From Chloroflexota bacterium (GTDB lineage Bacteria; Chloroflexota; Chloroflexia; Thermomicrobiales; JADLAZ01), in the NCBI GenBank assembly GCA_020849725.1, contig JADLAZ010000272.1:7695-71694 (forward strand): a stretch of 64,000 nucleotides of DNA, written 5' to 3'. Positions 31,786 to 40,627 of this stretch are shown one piece after another (the first letter of the stretch is position 1; each line of letters begins with the position of its first letter). The notes below the pieces were generated by a model, which was not told the origin of the DNA, made no database searches, and was given only the letters and a program-made list of their open reading frames with translations. Position numbers and translations under genes: made by a program.

Positions 31786-33822
31786 TCAGTCGGGGACGCT
31801 GAGCCGCCGCCACACCCGCAGCACCTCACCCACACCGGCGGCATCGGCGATGCTGCCCTGGGCCGAGTGCGGCGGCGCGCCGTCGAACAACTCGCTCACT
31901 GTGCCCAGGCCGGCCTTCTCCAGGTGCCGCTGCAACCCCTGGAACAACTCGATCAGCAGCCGGTTGCCCGGATAGACCCGCTGGCTCGCGTCGGAGAACG
32001 GCCCCAACAGCCATGTTCGCACCGATCCCTGGTGGTAGGCGCCATCGCGGTGAACTGCGTCGCCGGCATACCAACCGACATACTGCGGGTCGGCCGGCGA
32101 CAGGGTCCGCAGTCCGACTGGCGTCAACAGATGGTCCTTCACCTCGTCAAAGACTGGCCGCCAGCGGCTGCGCTCCAGCACCGGAAAGGGCAGACCGATC
32201 GCCAGCACCTGGTTCGGCCGGCAGGCAGCGTCGTTGCCGTAACCCGTTTCGATGGCGTCGTACAGGTAGCCACCGGCAAAATACCAGAACTTCTGGGTGA
32301 ACGACCCCTCGGCCTGGTGCGCCAGCCGGAGGTAGTCAGCGGCCTGCTCCGGAGCCACGTGCCTGGCCCACTCTGCCATTTGCCGAACCGCGTTGTACCA
32401 CAGCGCGTTGATCTCGACGGGCTTGCCCTGTCTCGGCGTCACCACCCACGCGCCGGCCTTTGCATCCATCCAGGTCAACTGATACCCCGGCTCGCCGGCC
32501 CACAGCAGGCCGTCGACCGAGTCCACTACGATGCCGAAGCGGGTGCCGGCGACGTGCGCCGCGATGATCTCCCGCAGCGCCGCCCACTGCGCCAGCAGAA
32601 ACGCCCGATCCCCGGTCTGGTCGAGATAGGCCCGCAGTGCTACAAACAGCCACAGCGTCGTGTCGACCGAAGCATAGTCCGGCAGCCCATCTGTCTCACC
32701 GTAGCGCACTGGCAGCAGGCCATCGCGCCGGTCGTCCAGCAGTCCCTGCAATACGGCGCGGGCGTCGGCGGCGCGGCCCGTTGCCAGCAGCAGGCCCGGC
32801 AGGCCGATCAGCGCGTCCCGCCCCGCCTGACTGAACCAGTGGTAGCCCCCGATCACCGCCCGCCGTGGCGCTGGCGCCCTGGCCGTCGCCGGATTCGCAC
32901 CCCGGCCGCTACCATCATCGTCGGGCCGCGCCGGGACAGCCACGATGAAGGCATCGGCGGCCAGCGTCAGCGCCTGCCCGAAATCGTCGTCGAGGCGGCC
33001 ACCGCCGTGGCCCGTTAGCTCGTCGCGCCGCTGCCACTCTCGGCGCCAGGCCGCCTCCACGTCAGAATCCTGGAGTGGCTCGGCTTCGGTCGAGATGATG
33101 AGCGTTGCCACCCCCCCTGGCGGTAGCGCGATCGCCAGCGTGCCCGGCATGTACAGGTCTTCGAGGAAGTCCAGCCCGCGCTCACGCTCGAGCCGGTACT
33201 GCACGCGCCAGTGCCAGGTGCCTCGCGCGTCGACTGTGCCCCCCGGCAACCGCATCTGAACGGCAGGAGCGCCTGTCGCCGGCTGGACGTGCAGACCGTC
33301 TGCCAGCGCCTCCACCCGTGGCGACTGGTGCGGATCACCAGCGATCAACTCGTGGAACGGCCGGCCGCTGACCAGCGGCCGCAGCACGAGTTCCGCCGCC
33401 TCGACAGCCGTGGTGGGCCAGCGATACTGCACGTAGGTCGTGTCGCGCCCGTGGGTCATCCACACACGCTTCTCTAGCGTGGCGTCGCCAATCTCATAGC
33501 TCGTGATCGGCAGACCGCGCTCGAGGCGAAACTCCGCCAGGTGAATGTAGCCGGCCGGCGCCAGCGTGTCGTTCTGGTACTCCGTGGTCGAGATCTGGTA
33601 CGGCCGCCCACCGTAGGTCACTAACTCATCGACCTGCGCCACGGCGACCCACCGGTCGACCGGCTGGCGCCGGGCGACCACCAGCAGACCATGGTACCGG
33701 CGGATGGGTGTGCCGGGCACCGTACTCGACGCATAGCCGCCCAGCCCGTTCGTGACGAGCCACTCCCGCGCCAGAGCCTCGTCCAGGCGGCGACATTTGT
33801 CCGGTCCCAGGCGGATCACCAC
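31786..33822 (-). CDS. Glycogen debranching enzyme (amylo-alpha-1,6-glucosidase, GDE family)
   Basis: This 678-residue protein is of the archaeal/bacterial GDE type. The N-terminal domain (about 1-270) begins REWLVTNGLGGYASSTVPGTPIRRYHGLLVVA, the family hallmark. The (alpha/alpha)6 catalytic domain includes GYHWFSQAGRDALIGLPGLLLATGR, YASVDTTLWLFVAL, LTWMDAKAGAWVVTPRQGKPVEINALWYNAVRQM and YHQGSVRTWLLGPF. Catalytic acids probably include the Asp in LTWMDA and the Glu in GKPVEIN. It removes alpha-1,6 branches and complements GlgB at 17291-19222. Either GTG 33822 or GTG 33819 could be the start after GGGAGG. It follows the isomerase gene by 23 bases and may be co-transcribed. Confidence 0.92.
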   Translation of the reverse strand: MVIRLGPDKCRRLDEALAREWLVTNGLGGYASSTVPGTPIRRYHGLLVVARRQPVDRWVAVAQVDELVTYGGRPYQISTTEYQNDTLAPAGYIHLAEFRLERGLPITSYEIGDATLEKRVWMTHGRDTTYVQYRWPTTAVEAAELVLRPLVSGRPFHELIAGDPHQSPRVEALADGLHVQPATGAPAVQMRLPGGTVDARGTWHWRVQYRLERERGLDFLEDLYMPGTLAIALPPGGVATLIISTEAEPLQDSDVEAAWRREWQRRDELTGHGGGRLDDDFGQALTLAADAFIVAVPARPDDDGSGRGANPATARAPAPRRAVIGGYHWFSQAGRDALIGLPGLLLATGRAADARAVLQGLLDDRRDGLLPVRYGETDGLPDYASVDTTLWLFVALRAYLDQTGDRAFLLAQWAALREIIAAHVAGTRFGIVVDSVDGLLWAGEPGYQLTWMDAKAGAWVVTPRQGKPVEINALWYNAVRQMAEWARHVAPEQAADYLRLAHQAEGSFTQKFWYFAGGYLYDAIETGYGNDAACRPNQVLAIGLPFPVLERSRWRPVFDEVKDHLLTPVGLRTLSPADPQYVGWYAGDAVHRDGAYHQGSVRTWLLGPFSDASQRVYPGNRLLIELFQGLQRHLEKAGLGTVSELFDGAPPHSAQGSIADAAGVGEVLRVWRRLSVPD

Positions 33823-33845
33823 CGTCCTCCCGGCCGCCAGTGACG

Positions 33846-34649
33846 CTACGTCGCGCGAGTGCGGCCGGCGGGCGACCAGGCCGGATCGGCGGCCGCCAGC
33901 CAGTCGAACGGGTCCGGGTCAGTTGCCGCGGCATCATACTCCAGGCCGACCACTCCGTCATAGCCGGCCGCGCGCACGGCCCCCAGCACATTGCGGATGT
34001 TGATCTCGCCGAGACCCGGCTTGATCCGTCCTGGCGCGTCCGCGAGCTGCAGGTGCCCGATGCGCGGCAGCAAGGCGCGCATGGTGTTGATCAGATTGCC
34101 TTCCATCATTTGCATATGATAGAAATCGTACTGCAACCAGACCCATGGCGAGTCGACTTCATCGATGATCGACATCGCTTCGGCCGAGTGATTGAGGAAG
34201 TATTCCGGACGGTCAAACCGGTTGAGCGGCTCCAGCAGGAGCCGGACGCCGGCCGCCGCCGCCTCGTCCGCCCCGCGCCGCAATCGCTCGACAATGATCT
34301 CCCGCTGCGCCGACCGCTCCAGATGCTCAGCGCGCCGCCCGACCATGACGTGGATCTTGCGCGTGCCGAGCCGGGGCGCCAGCCGCAGGCCATCGCGCAG
34401 CGTCTCGAAGAAGCGCTGCTCGCCGTCCGGCTCACCCAGGTAGCCGGTGCCGGTGACCGGGTCCGGGTCGAGGTTGAACAGGCCGACCTCGAATCCGAAG
34501 CGCTGCTGCAAGTCCATCAGACGCGGCATGTCCATCCGGCAGGCGAACCAGAACTCGACGACGTCGAAGCCCGCCCGCACAATCCGGGCCACCTGCTCAT
34601 CCAACGGCATACCGGCCCAGACCGTGTTCAAATTGACGCCGTAGCGCAT
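33846..34649 (-). CDS. Hydroxypyruvate-isomerase-like (OtnI-type 2-oxo-tetronate isomerase)
   Basis: This 267-residue TIM-barrel protein is of the Hyi/OtnI family. Landmarks are the N-terminal MRYGVNLNTVWAG, ARIVRAGFDVVEFWFACRMDMPRL, KIHVMVGRRAEH, the catalytic Glu in RLLLEPLNRFDRPEYFLNHS, LQYDFYHMQMMEG and GHLQLADAPGR...GEINI. The family interconverts hydroxypyruvate and tartronate semialdehyde, or isomerises 2-oxo-tetronates before phosphorylation. The gene lies 40 bases after an OtnK-type kinase, which favours the tetronate role. ATG 34649 begins the conserved sequence. Confidence 0.87.
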   Translation of the reverse strand: MRYGVNLNTVWAGMPLDEQVARIVRAGFDVVEFWFACRMDMPRLMDLQQRFGFEVGLFNLDPDPVTGTGYLGEPDGEQRFFETLRDGLRLAPRLGTRKIHVMVGRRAEHLERSAQREIIVERLRRGADEAAAAGVRLLLEPLNRFDRPEYFLNHSAEAMSIIDEVDSPWVWLQYDFYHMQMMEGNLINTMRALLPRIGHLQLADAPGRIKPGLGEINIRNVLGAVRAAGYDGVVGLEYDAAATDPDPFDWLAAADPAWSPAGRTRAT

Positions 34650-34689
34650 GGCTCGCCTCCCCGTCCGGCCGCCGGCCCGGCGGCAGGGG

Positions 34690-35970
34690 CTATCGCGTCC
34701 GGGCGAGCGCCGCGAGCGCCGCCGCGAAGAACCGCTCGTCGCCGAAGTTGCCCGACTTCAGCACCACCAGCATCGTCCGCTTGCCACGACCGATCGACAC
34801 CGGGACCCCTGTCTGGACCTCTTCAAGGATTTCATGCTCCAGCAGCCCGAGCCGGCGGCAAATGACGGCCGACGTATCGCCGCCAGCGATCACCAGCCGG
34901 TCCAGGTCGGTCCGCTCCACCACCGCCTCGGTGATGTCGCTGAGCGCTGCCGTCAGCGCCTGGCCGACCGCGCGCTCGTCCAGGCCAGCGGCGAGACCCG
35001 CCGCCAGGGTCGCCCTGACCTCGTCCACACCGGCCGGCGTGCGGATCAGCACGTCCTGGCCGGCCAGCAAGCGCCGCGTTGTGTCGTCGTCGGCCCTCTG
35101 CACCTCTTCCCCCCGCTGGTCGCTACCGGCGAGGACGGCCAGCGGATCGATCGTGACTACGTGGGTGCCGGCCGCCAGCGCCGCCGCCACCTGGCGGCGT
35201 GTCGCATCGCTGACACTGCCGGCGACGATCAGACTGCCGCCGCGCCACGAGGCGCCGGGCGCCGGCGACGCCGGCATCGCCAGCGGCGACGGTGGAAACC
35301 GCATCGCCGTCGCCAGCGCCGACCCCCCCGTCAGCACCAGCAGATCGTCGGTCGCGCGGGCGATCGTCTCCAGGTGCGCCTGGTGCGCCGCATCCAGCAC
35401 GACCATCTGGCACCAGCCGCGCGCGGCGGCCAGTGCCGCGCGCAACGCCGCCTCGCCACCATCGATGACGGTTTCGTCGATCAGGCCGACAGTGCGTTTC
35501 GTTTGCGCCTGCAGCGCCCTGGGCAAGTACGATTCGGTCACCGGACTGGTCGGGTGGTGGGCGAGCCAGGTGTCGCCGATCGGCACGCCGTGAACGTAGT
35601 GGATGCCCTGCCGGGTAACCCGACCATTCTCGGGAAAGGCTGGCACGACGACCGTAAAGTCCGCGCCGGCCTCATCGAGCATGGCGTCGATCTCGGCGCC
35701 AATGTTTCCTTGAAACGTGCTGCTCATCTTCTTGTAGAGCGGGCGCCGACCCCACTCCAGCAACCGGCGCGTAGCAACGCGTGTGCGGGCATAGGCCGTG
35801 GCCGGGTCGTCGCCGCGCGTGCCCGCCTCGATGATGAGCGCCGGGTAGGCGTCCGGTGGCGCCGGCAATTCCCATGGATCCAGCAATACCCGCACCGGCA
35901 CCTGCTGGCGCGCGATCATCAGCCCCAGGTCATTCGCGCCGGTGAGATCGTCCGCCACCGACCCAAACAT
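34690..35970 (-). CDS. Four-carbon acid sugar kinase (OtnK/DUF1537 family)
   Basis: This 426-residue kinase of the DUF1537/SBD family uses ATP to phosphorylate 3- or 2-oxo-tetronates. The N-terminal substrate domain begins FGSVADDLTGANDLG, with ALIIEAGTRGDDPATAY and YKKMSSTFQGNIGAEIDAML. The C-terminal nucleotide domain carries LIVAGSVSDATRRQV, VIAGGDTSAVICRRLG and VVLKSGNFGDERFF. ATG 35970 is chosen because GGGAGGGGGC lies just upstream; the in-frame GTG at 35985 is less likely. With the neighbouring aldolases and OtnI-like isomerase it forms a four-carbon acid-sugar degradation set leading to dihydroxyacetone phosphate. Confidence 0.9.
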   Translation of the reverse strand: MFGSVADDLTGANDLGLMIARQQVPVRVLLDPWELPAPPDAYPALIIEAGTRGDDPATAYARTRVATRRLLEWGRRPLYKKMSSTFQGNIGAEIDAMLDEAGADFTVVVPAFPENGRVTRQGIHYVHGVPIGDTWLAHHPTSPVTESYLPRALQAQTKRTVGLIDETVIDGGEAALRAALAAARGWCQMVVLDAAHQAHLETIARATDDLLVLTGGSALATAMRFPPSPLAMPASPAPGASWRGGSLIVAGSVSDATRRQVAAALAAGTHVVTIDPLAVLAGSDQRGEEVQRADDDTTRRLLAGQDVLIRTPAGVDEVRATLAAGLAAGLDERAVGQALTAALSDITEAVVERTDLDRLVIAGGDTSAVICRRLGLLEHEILEEVQTGVPVSIGRGKRTMLVVLKSGNFGDERFFAAALAALARTR

Positions 35971-36012
35971 GCCCCCTCCCTGCACGCGGTCCGGCTCCAG
36001 CCGGGGCCGTGG

Positions 36013-36675
36013 CTACTGCCGCAGCTTGTAGGCCGACTGCGCCGCATACTCGGCGGCTAGAGCCGGCGCGATGTAGTTCAGGTTCAGCCCGGCGGCGCGT
36101 GCCCAGATCTCGTACTTGCAGTGGACCTCGAGCGTCTCCAGCGTCGTGAAGGCGCGCTTGACCGTCGGCCCAATGGCGACCATACCGTGGTTCTCCATGA
36201 TGACCACATTCGCGTCCGGCGCGGCCCGACCGACGGCTTCCGCCAGCGCGGCGCTGCCGGCGTGCATGTACGGCACGCGGTGAATCTCGCCCACGTAGAC
36301 CATGGCCTCGGGTGTCAACGCCGTATTGATCGCCAGGTTGGAGCTGGCCGCCAATGTCGTGAAGAAGGGCGAGGCGTGCAGGACCGCACCGGCGTCGGGA
36401 CAGGCCAGGTATACCTGCTGGTGCACCTTCAGCTCGCTCGACGGCCGGGTCGGCCCGTCGAAGTCGTCGCCGTCGATCGCCGCGCGGGCGAAGTCGCTTT
36501 CGCGCAGGTCCTCCAGCACCGTGCCCGCGCCGGTGATGACGCAATGGTTCGCGTCCACCCGCGCGCTCAGGTTGCCAGCCGTGCCCCAGGTCAGATCACG
36601 CTTGAACAGCAACTGTCCGACCCGGATCAGCTCCTGAATCAGGCGGCGCTCATCGTCCGACCACTCGCTCGCCAT
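36013..36675 (-). CDS. Class II aldolase/adducin family protein with an altered zinc site
   Basis: This 220-residue protein is of the class II aldolase family (OtnC, fuculose- and ribulose-phosphate groups). Motifs are TWGTAGNLSARV, CVITGAG, PSSELKVHQQVYLACPDAGAVLHASPF and VIMENHGMVAIGPTV. The usual HxH zinc pair is H100-A-S102 here, so the second His is replaced by Ser. E81 and H163 remain. In OtnC-type pathways the enzyme decarboxylates 3-oxo-tetronate-4-phosphate to dihydroxyacetone phosphate. ATG 36675 has GGAGGGGG upstream. It lies 42 bases before otnK. The changed ligand leaves activity uncertain. Confidence 0.85.
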   Translation of the reverse strand: MASEWSDDERRLIQELIRVGQLLFKRDLTWGTAGNLSARVDANHCVITGAGTVLEDLRESDFARAAIDGDDFDGPTRPSSELKVHQQVYLACPDAGAVLHASPFFTTLAASSNLAINTALTPEAMVYVGEIHRVPYMHAGSAALAEAVGRAAPDANVVIMENHGMVAIGPTVKRAFTTLETLEVHCKYEIWARAAGLNLNYIAPALAAEYAAQSAYKLRQ

Positions 36676-36773
36676 CGGCGCCCCCTCCGCTGTCCCGCGC
36701 GACACGCAGCGCGGCGGCGGCAGTCTAGTCCCGGCGTGCCACGCTGTCGAGTGGTGACGGTCAGATCACATCG

Positions 36774-38669
36774 TCAGCGCGGAAACGCCTCCGCGCCACC
36801 GCCGACAGTCAGGACGCAGCCGGTGGTGAATGCCGCCGCGTCAGTTGCCAGCCACAACACGGCCTCAGCGACGGCCTGCGGCGGAATCAGCACATCGCCG
36901 GTGACACTGCGGGCGCGATAGCGCTCGATCACCTGTGCCTCGCTGACGCCGTCGCCGGCTGCGCGCTCAGCGATCAGCCGCCGGAACAGCGGCGTATCGA
37001 TCATGTCCGCGTTGACGTAGTTGGCCGTGATCTTGTGCTGCCCCAACTCGTTCGCCACATTGCGGGCGTAGTGCGCCAGCGCCGCTTTCGACGCGCCGTA
37101 GGCCGCCGCCTGTCGCCCCGGCGCAAACGCGGCCTTGGAGGCATTGTAGATTAGCCGCCCACCGATCCCCTGCCGGATCATGACCTGCGCCGCGAGTCGG
37201 GTCACCGCCACCGCACCGATGTAGTGCACCTCTAGCTGGCGCACGACCTCGGTCAGCGGCATTTCCTCGACGCCGTGCAGGTGCGGCGTCGCGCCCGGTG
37301 TGTAGAAAAGGACGTCGAGGCCGCCGAACGCTCGCACCGTCTCCTCGATGAGCGTCGCCACGCTGGCCTCGTCGCGCACATCGACGGCATGGGGCAGGTC
37401 GCCGAGCGCCGGCGGCATCAGGTCGGCGGCCACGACGTGGGCGCCGGCCCGCTGGAAGGCCATCGCCGTCGCCAGTCCGATGCCGCTGCCAGCGCCGACG
37501 ACGACCACTACGCGGCCCTCGAATGGCCGCCGGATGCGCGCCTCGATCTTGCGCCGCTCCAGCGGCCACGTCTCCATCTCCAGTGCCTGCTCATCGGTCA
37601 GGAACGCGAACTGGTCGATCCCCTCGGCGTTCTCCATCGTCTCCAGCACCGTCCGGTAGGAGATCACCGCCGTACGCGCGCTGGCCGAATTGTAGGCGGC
37701 GCCAACCAGTGCGCCGCCGGGGATGGCCACGATCTTCACCGCGTCCGGCACCGGGCCGGTCGGGAGCGCAGCGACGTCCGCCACCGTGCGCACGATGGCC
37801 GGCATCTTGCCGGCGCGGAGGATGTGCTCCGGCGTTGCTACCCCGCGCGCGGCCAGCTCGACAAACCGTGGGTCACTGATCTTGGCGACGATGGCCGGGT
37901 CGTCGTCGACGTGGAGGACGACCCGCTCGCGCCGACACAACTCGCCACGGATGGCCGGCAGAAGTGCGCTCAGGTCCGGCTTCGGCACGACGCCCAGCAA
38001 CGGGCGCGGCGTCAGGAATACCTCAGCCCGCGCGATCAGATTCAGCAGGCTGGCGTAGCACGCCTCGGGCGTGTCGCCCCAGGCGACCAGCCCATGCTTG
38101 ACGAGGATCAGCCCCTGCACACGCGGTCCCAGGGGTAAGCACGCGATCTGGCGCGCGAGTGGAAAGCCAGGGCGCACGTAGTCGACAATGGCCACATCGT
38201 CGCCGTAGACCGCCTGGACAAACCGCTCGGGGAAGCGCGTGTCCGTCAGCGACATCGTCGCGATATCGTGCGTGTGGGCGACGACGCGCGCCGGCAGGAT
38301 GGCGTGCAGCAGCGTCTCGACGCTGGGCGCCGGGTCGCGGTCGGGAAAGAGCATCGCCTGGCGACAGGCGGCCGTCATCGCCTCGTCGGTCAGGTCTTCA
38401 AACTGCGCCAGCGCCAGCAGGCGGTCGTGATCGAGATGGGTGAACCCGGCGCGCGTGATCGTCCGGAGATCGGTGCCGCTGCCCTTGACGACCAGCGCCC
38501 GCGTCGGTCGGCCGAGGAAATCGACCTCGTCCTGCTTGAGTGACGTGTTGCCGCCACCCGGCTGCACGAGCGAGACATCCTGGCCGATCAAGTTCGACAG
38601 CTGCACCAGTTGATCGTAGGCATCCACTGGAGCCTCTGCCACGGGCCATGCCGGTCGCCGATCTCCCAT
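36774..38669 (-). CDS. Bifunctional class II aldolase/short-chain dehydrogenase
   Basis: This 631-residue fusion resembles the RhaE/YuxG family (rhamnulose-phosphate-type aldolase plus dehydrogenase). The aldolase half (about 15-360) has VQPGGGNTSLK, VKGSGTDL, PSVETLLHAILPARVVAHTHD with an intact HxH zinc pair, and LVKHGLVAWG. The SDR half (about 385-631) has VVVVGAGSGIGLATAMAFQRAGAHVVAAD (TGxxxGxG-like), YNASKAAF and the catalytic YGASK. In known members the aldolase cleaves a keto-sugar phosphate and the SDR oxidises the aldehyde. ATG 38669 has GAGGAGG upstream. It leads the tetronate-type genes at 98 bases and may supply their missing dehydrogenase; that is inference. Confidence 0.88.
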   Translation of the reverse strand: MGDRRPAWPVAEAPVDAYDQLVQLSNLIGQDVSLVQPGGGNTSLKQDEVDFLGRPTRALVVKGSGTDLRTITRAGFTHLDHDRLLALAQFEDLTDEAMTAACRQAMLFPDRDPAPSVETLLHAILPARVVAHTHDIATMSLTDTRFPERFVQAVYGDDVAIVDYVRPGFPLARQIACLPLGPRVQGLILVKHGLVAWGDTPEACYASLLNLIARAEVFLTPRPLLGVVPKPDLSALLPAIRGELCRRERVVLHVDDDPAIVAKISDPRFVELAARGVATPEHILRAGKMPAIVRTVADVAALPTGPVPDAVKIVAIPGGALVGAAYNSASARTAVISYRTVLETMENAEGIDQFAFLTDEQALEMETWPLERRKIEARIRRPFEGRVVVVVGAGSGIGLATAMAFQRAGAHVVAADLMPPALGDLPHAVDVRDEASVATLIEETVRAFGGLDVLFYTPGATPHLHGVEEMPLTEVVRQLEVHYIGAVAVTRLAAQVMIRQGIGGRLIYNASKAAFAPGRQAAAYGASKAALAHYARNVANELGQHKITANYVNADMIDTPLFRRLIAERAAGDGVSEAQVIERYRARSVTGDVLIPPQAVAEAVLWLATDAAAFTTGCVLTVGGGAEAFPR

Positions 38670-38682
38670 CACCCTTGCCTCC

Positions 38683-39144
38683 TCATGGCGTATACGCCGC
38701 GCCCGACGCCCGCTCCTCGTCATCGGCTGGCGGCCAGCCATTCTTGACATCGCGACTACCCGCGCCCAGCGCGTCGGGTCGCCACAGCGCCCGAGCCAGG
38801 TCGACGGCGCCGCCCGCCGTGAAGGCGACACCCTCGCTCTCCAGCATCGCTTTCTGACCGGGTGGCCCGAAATGCGGTGCACCGCTCAGCCGGCCCTGGC
38901 TGTTGACGACCCGGTGACAGGGGACACCGTCGCGCGCCAGCGCACCATGCAGCGCGTAGCCGACCAGGCGAGCGTGCTGGGGCCGCCGCAGCCGGCGCGC
39001 CAGCCAGCCGTAGGTCGTCACCTTGCCCGGCGGCACGGCCCTCACCAAATCGTAGACAGCCGCAAAGAAACCTTCCCGCGTGACAGCAGCATCTGCCTCG
39101 CTCTGAGCGACGGGTTCGGTGGGCGCTCCCGTCGCGTCAATCAC
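38683..39144 (-). CDS. MGMT/alkyltransferase-like DNA-repair family protein
   Basis: This 153-residue protein corresponds to the C-terminal DNA-binding domain of O6-alkylguanine-DNA alkyltransferase. It shows REGFFAAVYDLVRAVPPGKVTTYGWLARRL, then ARLVGYALHGALARDGVPCHRVVNSQGRLSG. The active-site PCHRV Cys is present, so it is a genuine alkyltransferase-type site rather than the PWHR of alkyltransferase-like proteins. The N-terminal domain is missing, as in small Ybaz-type members. The C-terminal 40 residues are not conserved. The GTG start at 39144 overlaps the end of rlmD by a few bases. Confidence 0.82.
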   Translation of the reverse strand: MIDATGAPTEPVAQSEADAAVTREGFFAAVYDLVRAVPPGKVTTYGWLARRLRRPQHARLVGYALHGALARDGVPCHRVVNSQGRLSGAPHFGPPGQKAMLESEGVAFTAGGAVDLARALWRPDALGAGSRDVKNGWPPADDEERASGAAYTP

Positions 39145-40558
39145 CGCGCATCGTCAGGACGGCAATTGCCTCGATGTGCAGCGTGTGCGGGAAGAGGTCG
39201 ATCAGTCGCAGCGAATCGAGCCGGTAGCCGCCACCGGCCAGCCAGTGCAGGTCCCGGCCGAGCGTGGCCGGGTTGCAGGAGACGTAAACCACCCGCGGGA
39301 TGGCCCGGTCGATGATCGACCGCAGCGCCGCCTCGTCGACGCCGGTGCGCGGTGGGTCCAGCACCACCGCGCTGACCGGCTCGGCGATGGCTGGCAGCAT
39401 CGTTCCGGCGCCGCCCCGCAGAAACAGCATGTTCGTCAGGCCGGCCGCCTGCGCGTTGGCGATGGCATCCAGCACGGCCACATCTGATTCCTCGATGCCG
39501 ATCACGCGCGGGGCGCGCGTTGCGATCGGCAGGGCAAACAGACCCACCCCGCAGTAGGCGTCGATGACGGTCTGGTCCGAGTACTCAAGCGTGCTGTCCA
39601 GCACGAGCCGGACCATATCTTCGGTCAGGCTCGTCGGCTCGGTAGTGGCGGCGACGGTCGACCGTCCGCCCCCCAGCGGCGGCCGCAACTCGCGCCGGGT
39701 ATTGATCTGGAAGAAGGATCGCGGCGACACCTGGTAGCGCGTGCCCAGCACCTCCTCCGTCAGCGTCCGCTCCCCCCGGCTGGGCTTGTCGTCGGCGCGC
39801 CAGGCCTGCATCTGGGCGCCGTCGGCCGAGCAACGCAGGCTCAGCCGCTCCCCTGGCGAGACCGTGCCACGATAGGCTGGTAACGCCGAGTTGATCGGCT
39901 CCTGCGTCACCGGGCAAGCCTCCACGGCAACGACGTCATGGCTGAGCCAGCGCCGGAAGGCCGGATTGCCTTCGGCGTCGCCCGTGAAGTGGGCGGTGTT
40001 GCGGTATCGCCACGGGTCGACCATCGCCAGCGCCGGCAGCATGACCTCGTCGACCGTGGCAAAGGCTGGGCGCGCCTGGTCGAGCAGAATCGCCTGCTTC
40101 GCCGCGACCTGGGCCGGGTAGGCCAGGTCCTGCCACTGGCAGCCGCCACAGACGCGGAAGATCGGGCACGGCGCCTCGACGCGGTCGGGCGAGACGGTCA
40201 AGATCTCCCGCACGCGACCGCGCCAGAAGCGCTTGCGCCGGTCGGTGATGTCGACCAGCACATCTTCGTCAGGCAATGCTCCCCAGACGAAGACGACCGT
40301 GCCGTCAGCGGCGCGGCCGACCGCCTCGCCGCCGTAGGCCATGCCGGTGATCGTCAGCCGCACCGGCTCGCCGGTGGCCGGAGCGCTGGCCGCGTCACCG
40401 GTGTCGCCCGGCAGATCGGCGCCGAACTCGTCGCGCTCGACCGGTGAGTTCTCCCGGCGCAGCGCATCGGCACGCTGGTGGTCCGCGCCGCCGCGCACTC
40501 GCGGCCCACTGGCCTGCGGCCGGCCGCCGCGCTGACGGCGCTGGTTGTGATGGCCCAT
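39137..40558 (-). CDS. 23S rRNA (uracil-C5)-methyltransferase, RlmD/RumA (TrmA) family
   Basis: This 473-residue SAM-dependent RNA methyltransferase begins with a basic, disordered tail of about 60 residues. A TRAM domain follows (VRLTITGMAYGGEAVGR...VDITDRRKRFWRGRVREI). The iron-sulfur cysteines are in APCPIFRVCGGCQWQ plus EACPV. The SAM domain carries DAYCGVGLFALPIA, IGIEESDVAVLDA, VVLDPPRTGVD and the catalytic YVSCNPATLGRD. It methylates a uridine in 23S rRNA, with U1939-type the most likely site; TrmA-like tRNA activity is possible. It is first in the tightly spaced minus-strand series. Confidence 0.9.
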   Translation of the reverse strand: MGHHNQRRQRGGRPQASGPRVRGGADHQRADALRRENSPVERDEFGADLPGDTGDAASAPATGEPVRLTITGMAYGGEAVGRAADGTVVFVWGALPDEDVLVDITDRRKRFWRGRVREILTVSPDRVEAPCPIFRVCGGCQWQDLAYPAQVAAKQAILLDQARPAFATVDEVMLPALAMVDPWRYRNTAHFTGDAEGNPAFRRWLSHDVVAVEACPVTQEPINSALPAYRGTVSPGERLSLRCSADGAQMQAWRADDKPSRGERTLTEEVLGTRYQVSPRSFFQINTRRELRPPLGGGRSTVAATTEPTSLTEDMVRLVLDSTLEYSDQTVIDAYCGVGLFALPIATRAPRVIGIEESDVAVLDAIANAQAAGLTNMLFLRGGAGTMLPAIAEPVSAVVLDPPRTGVDEAALRSIIDRAIPRVVYVSCNPATLGRDLHWLAGGGYRLDSLRLIDLFPHTLHIEAIAVLTMRGD

Positions 40559-40627
40559 AGTTGAATCCTCGCTCTGGGCAGGCGGCATACCGTCGCGGCA
40601 ATTTGCCCGGCGCGGCCTACAACATGC

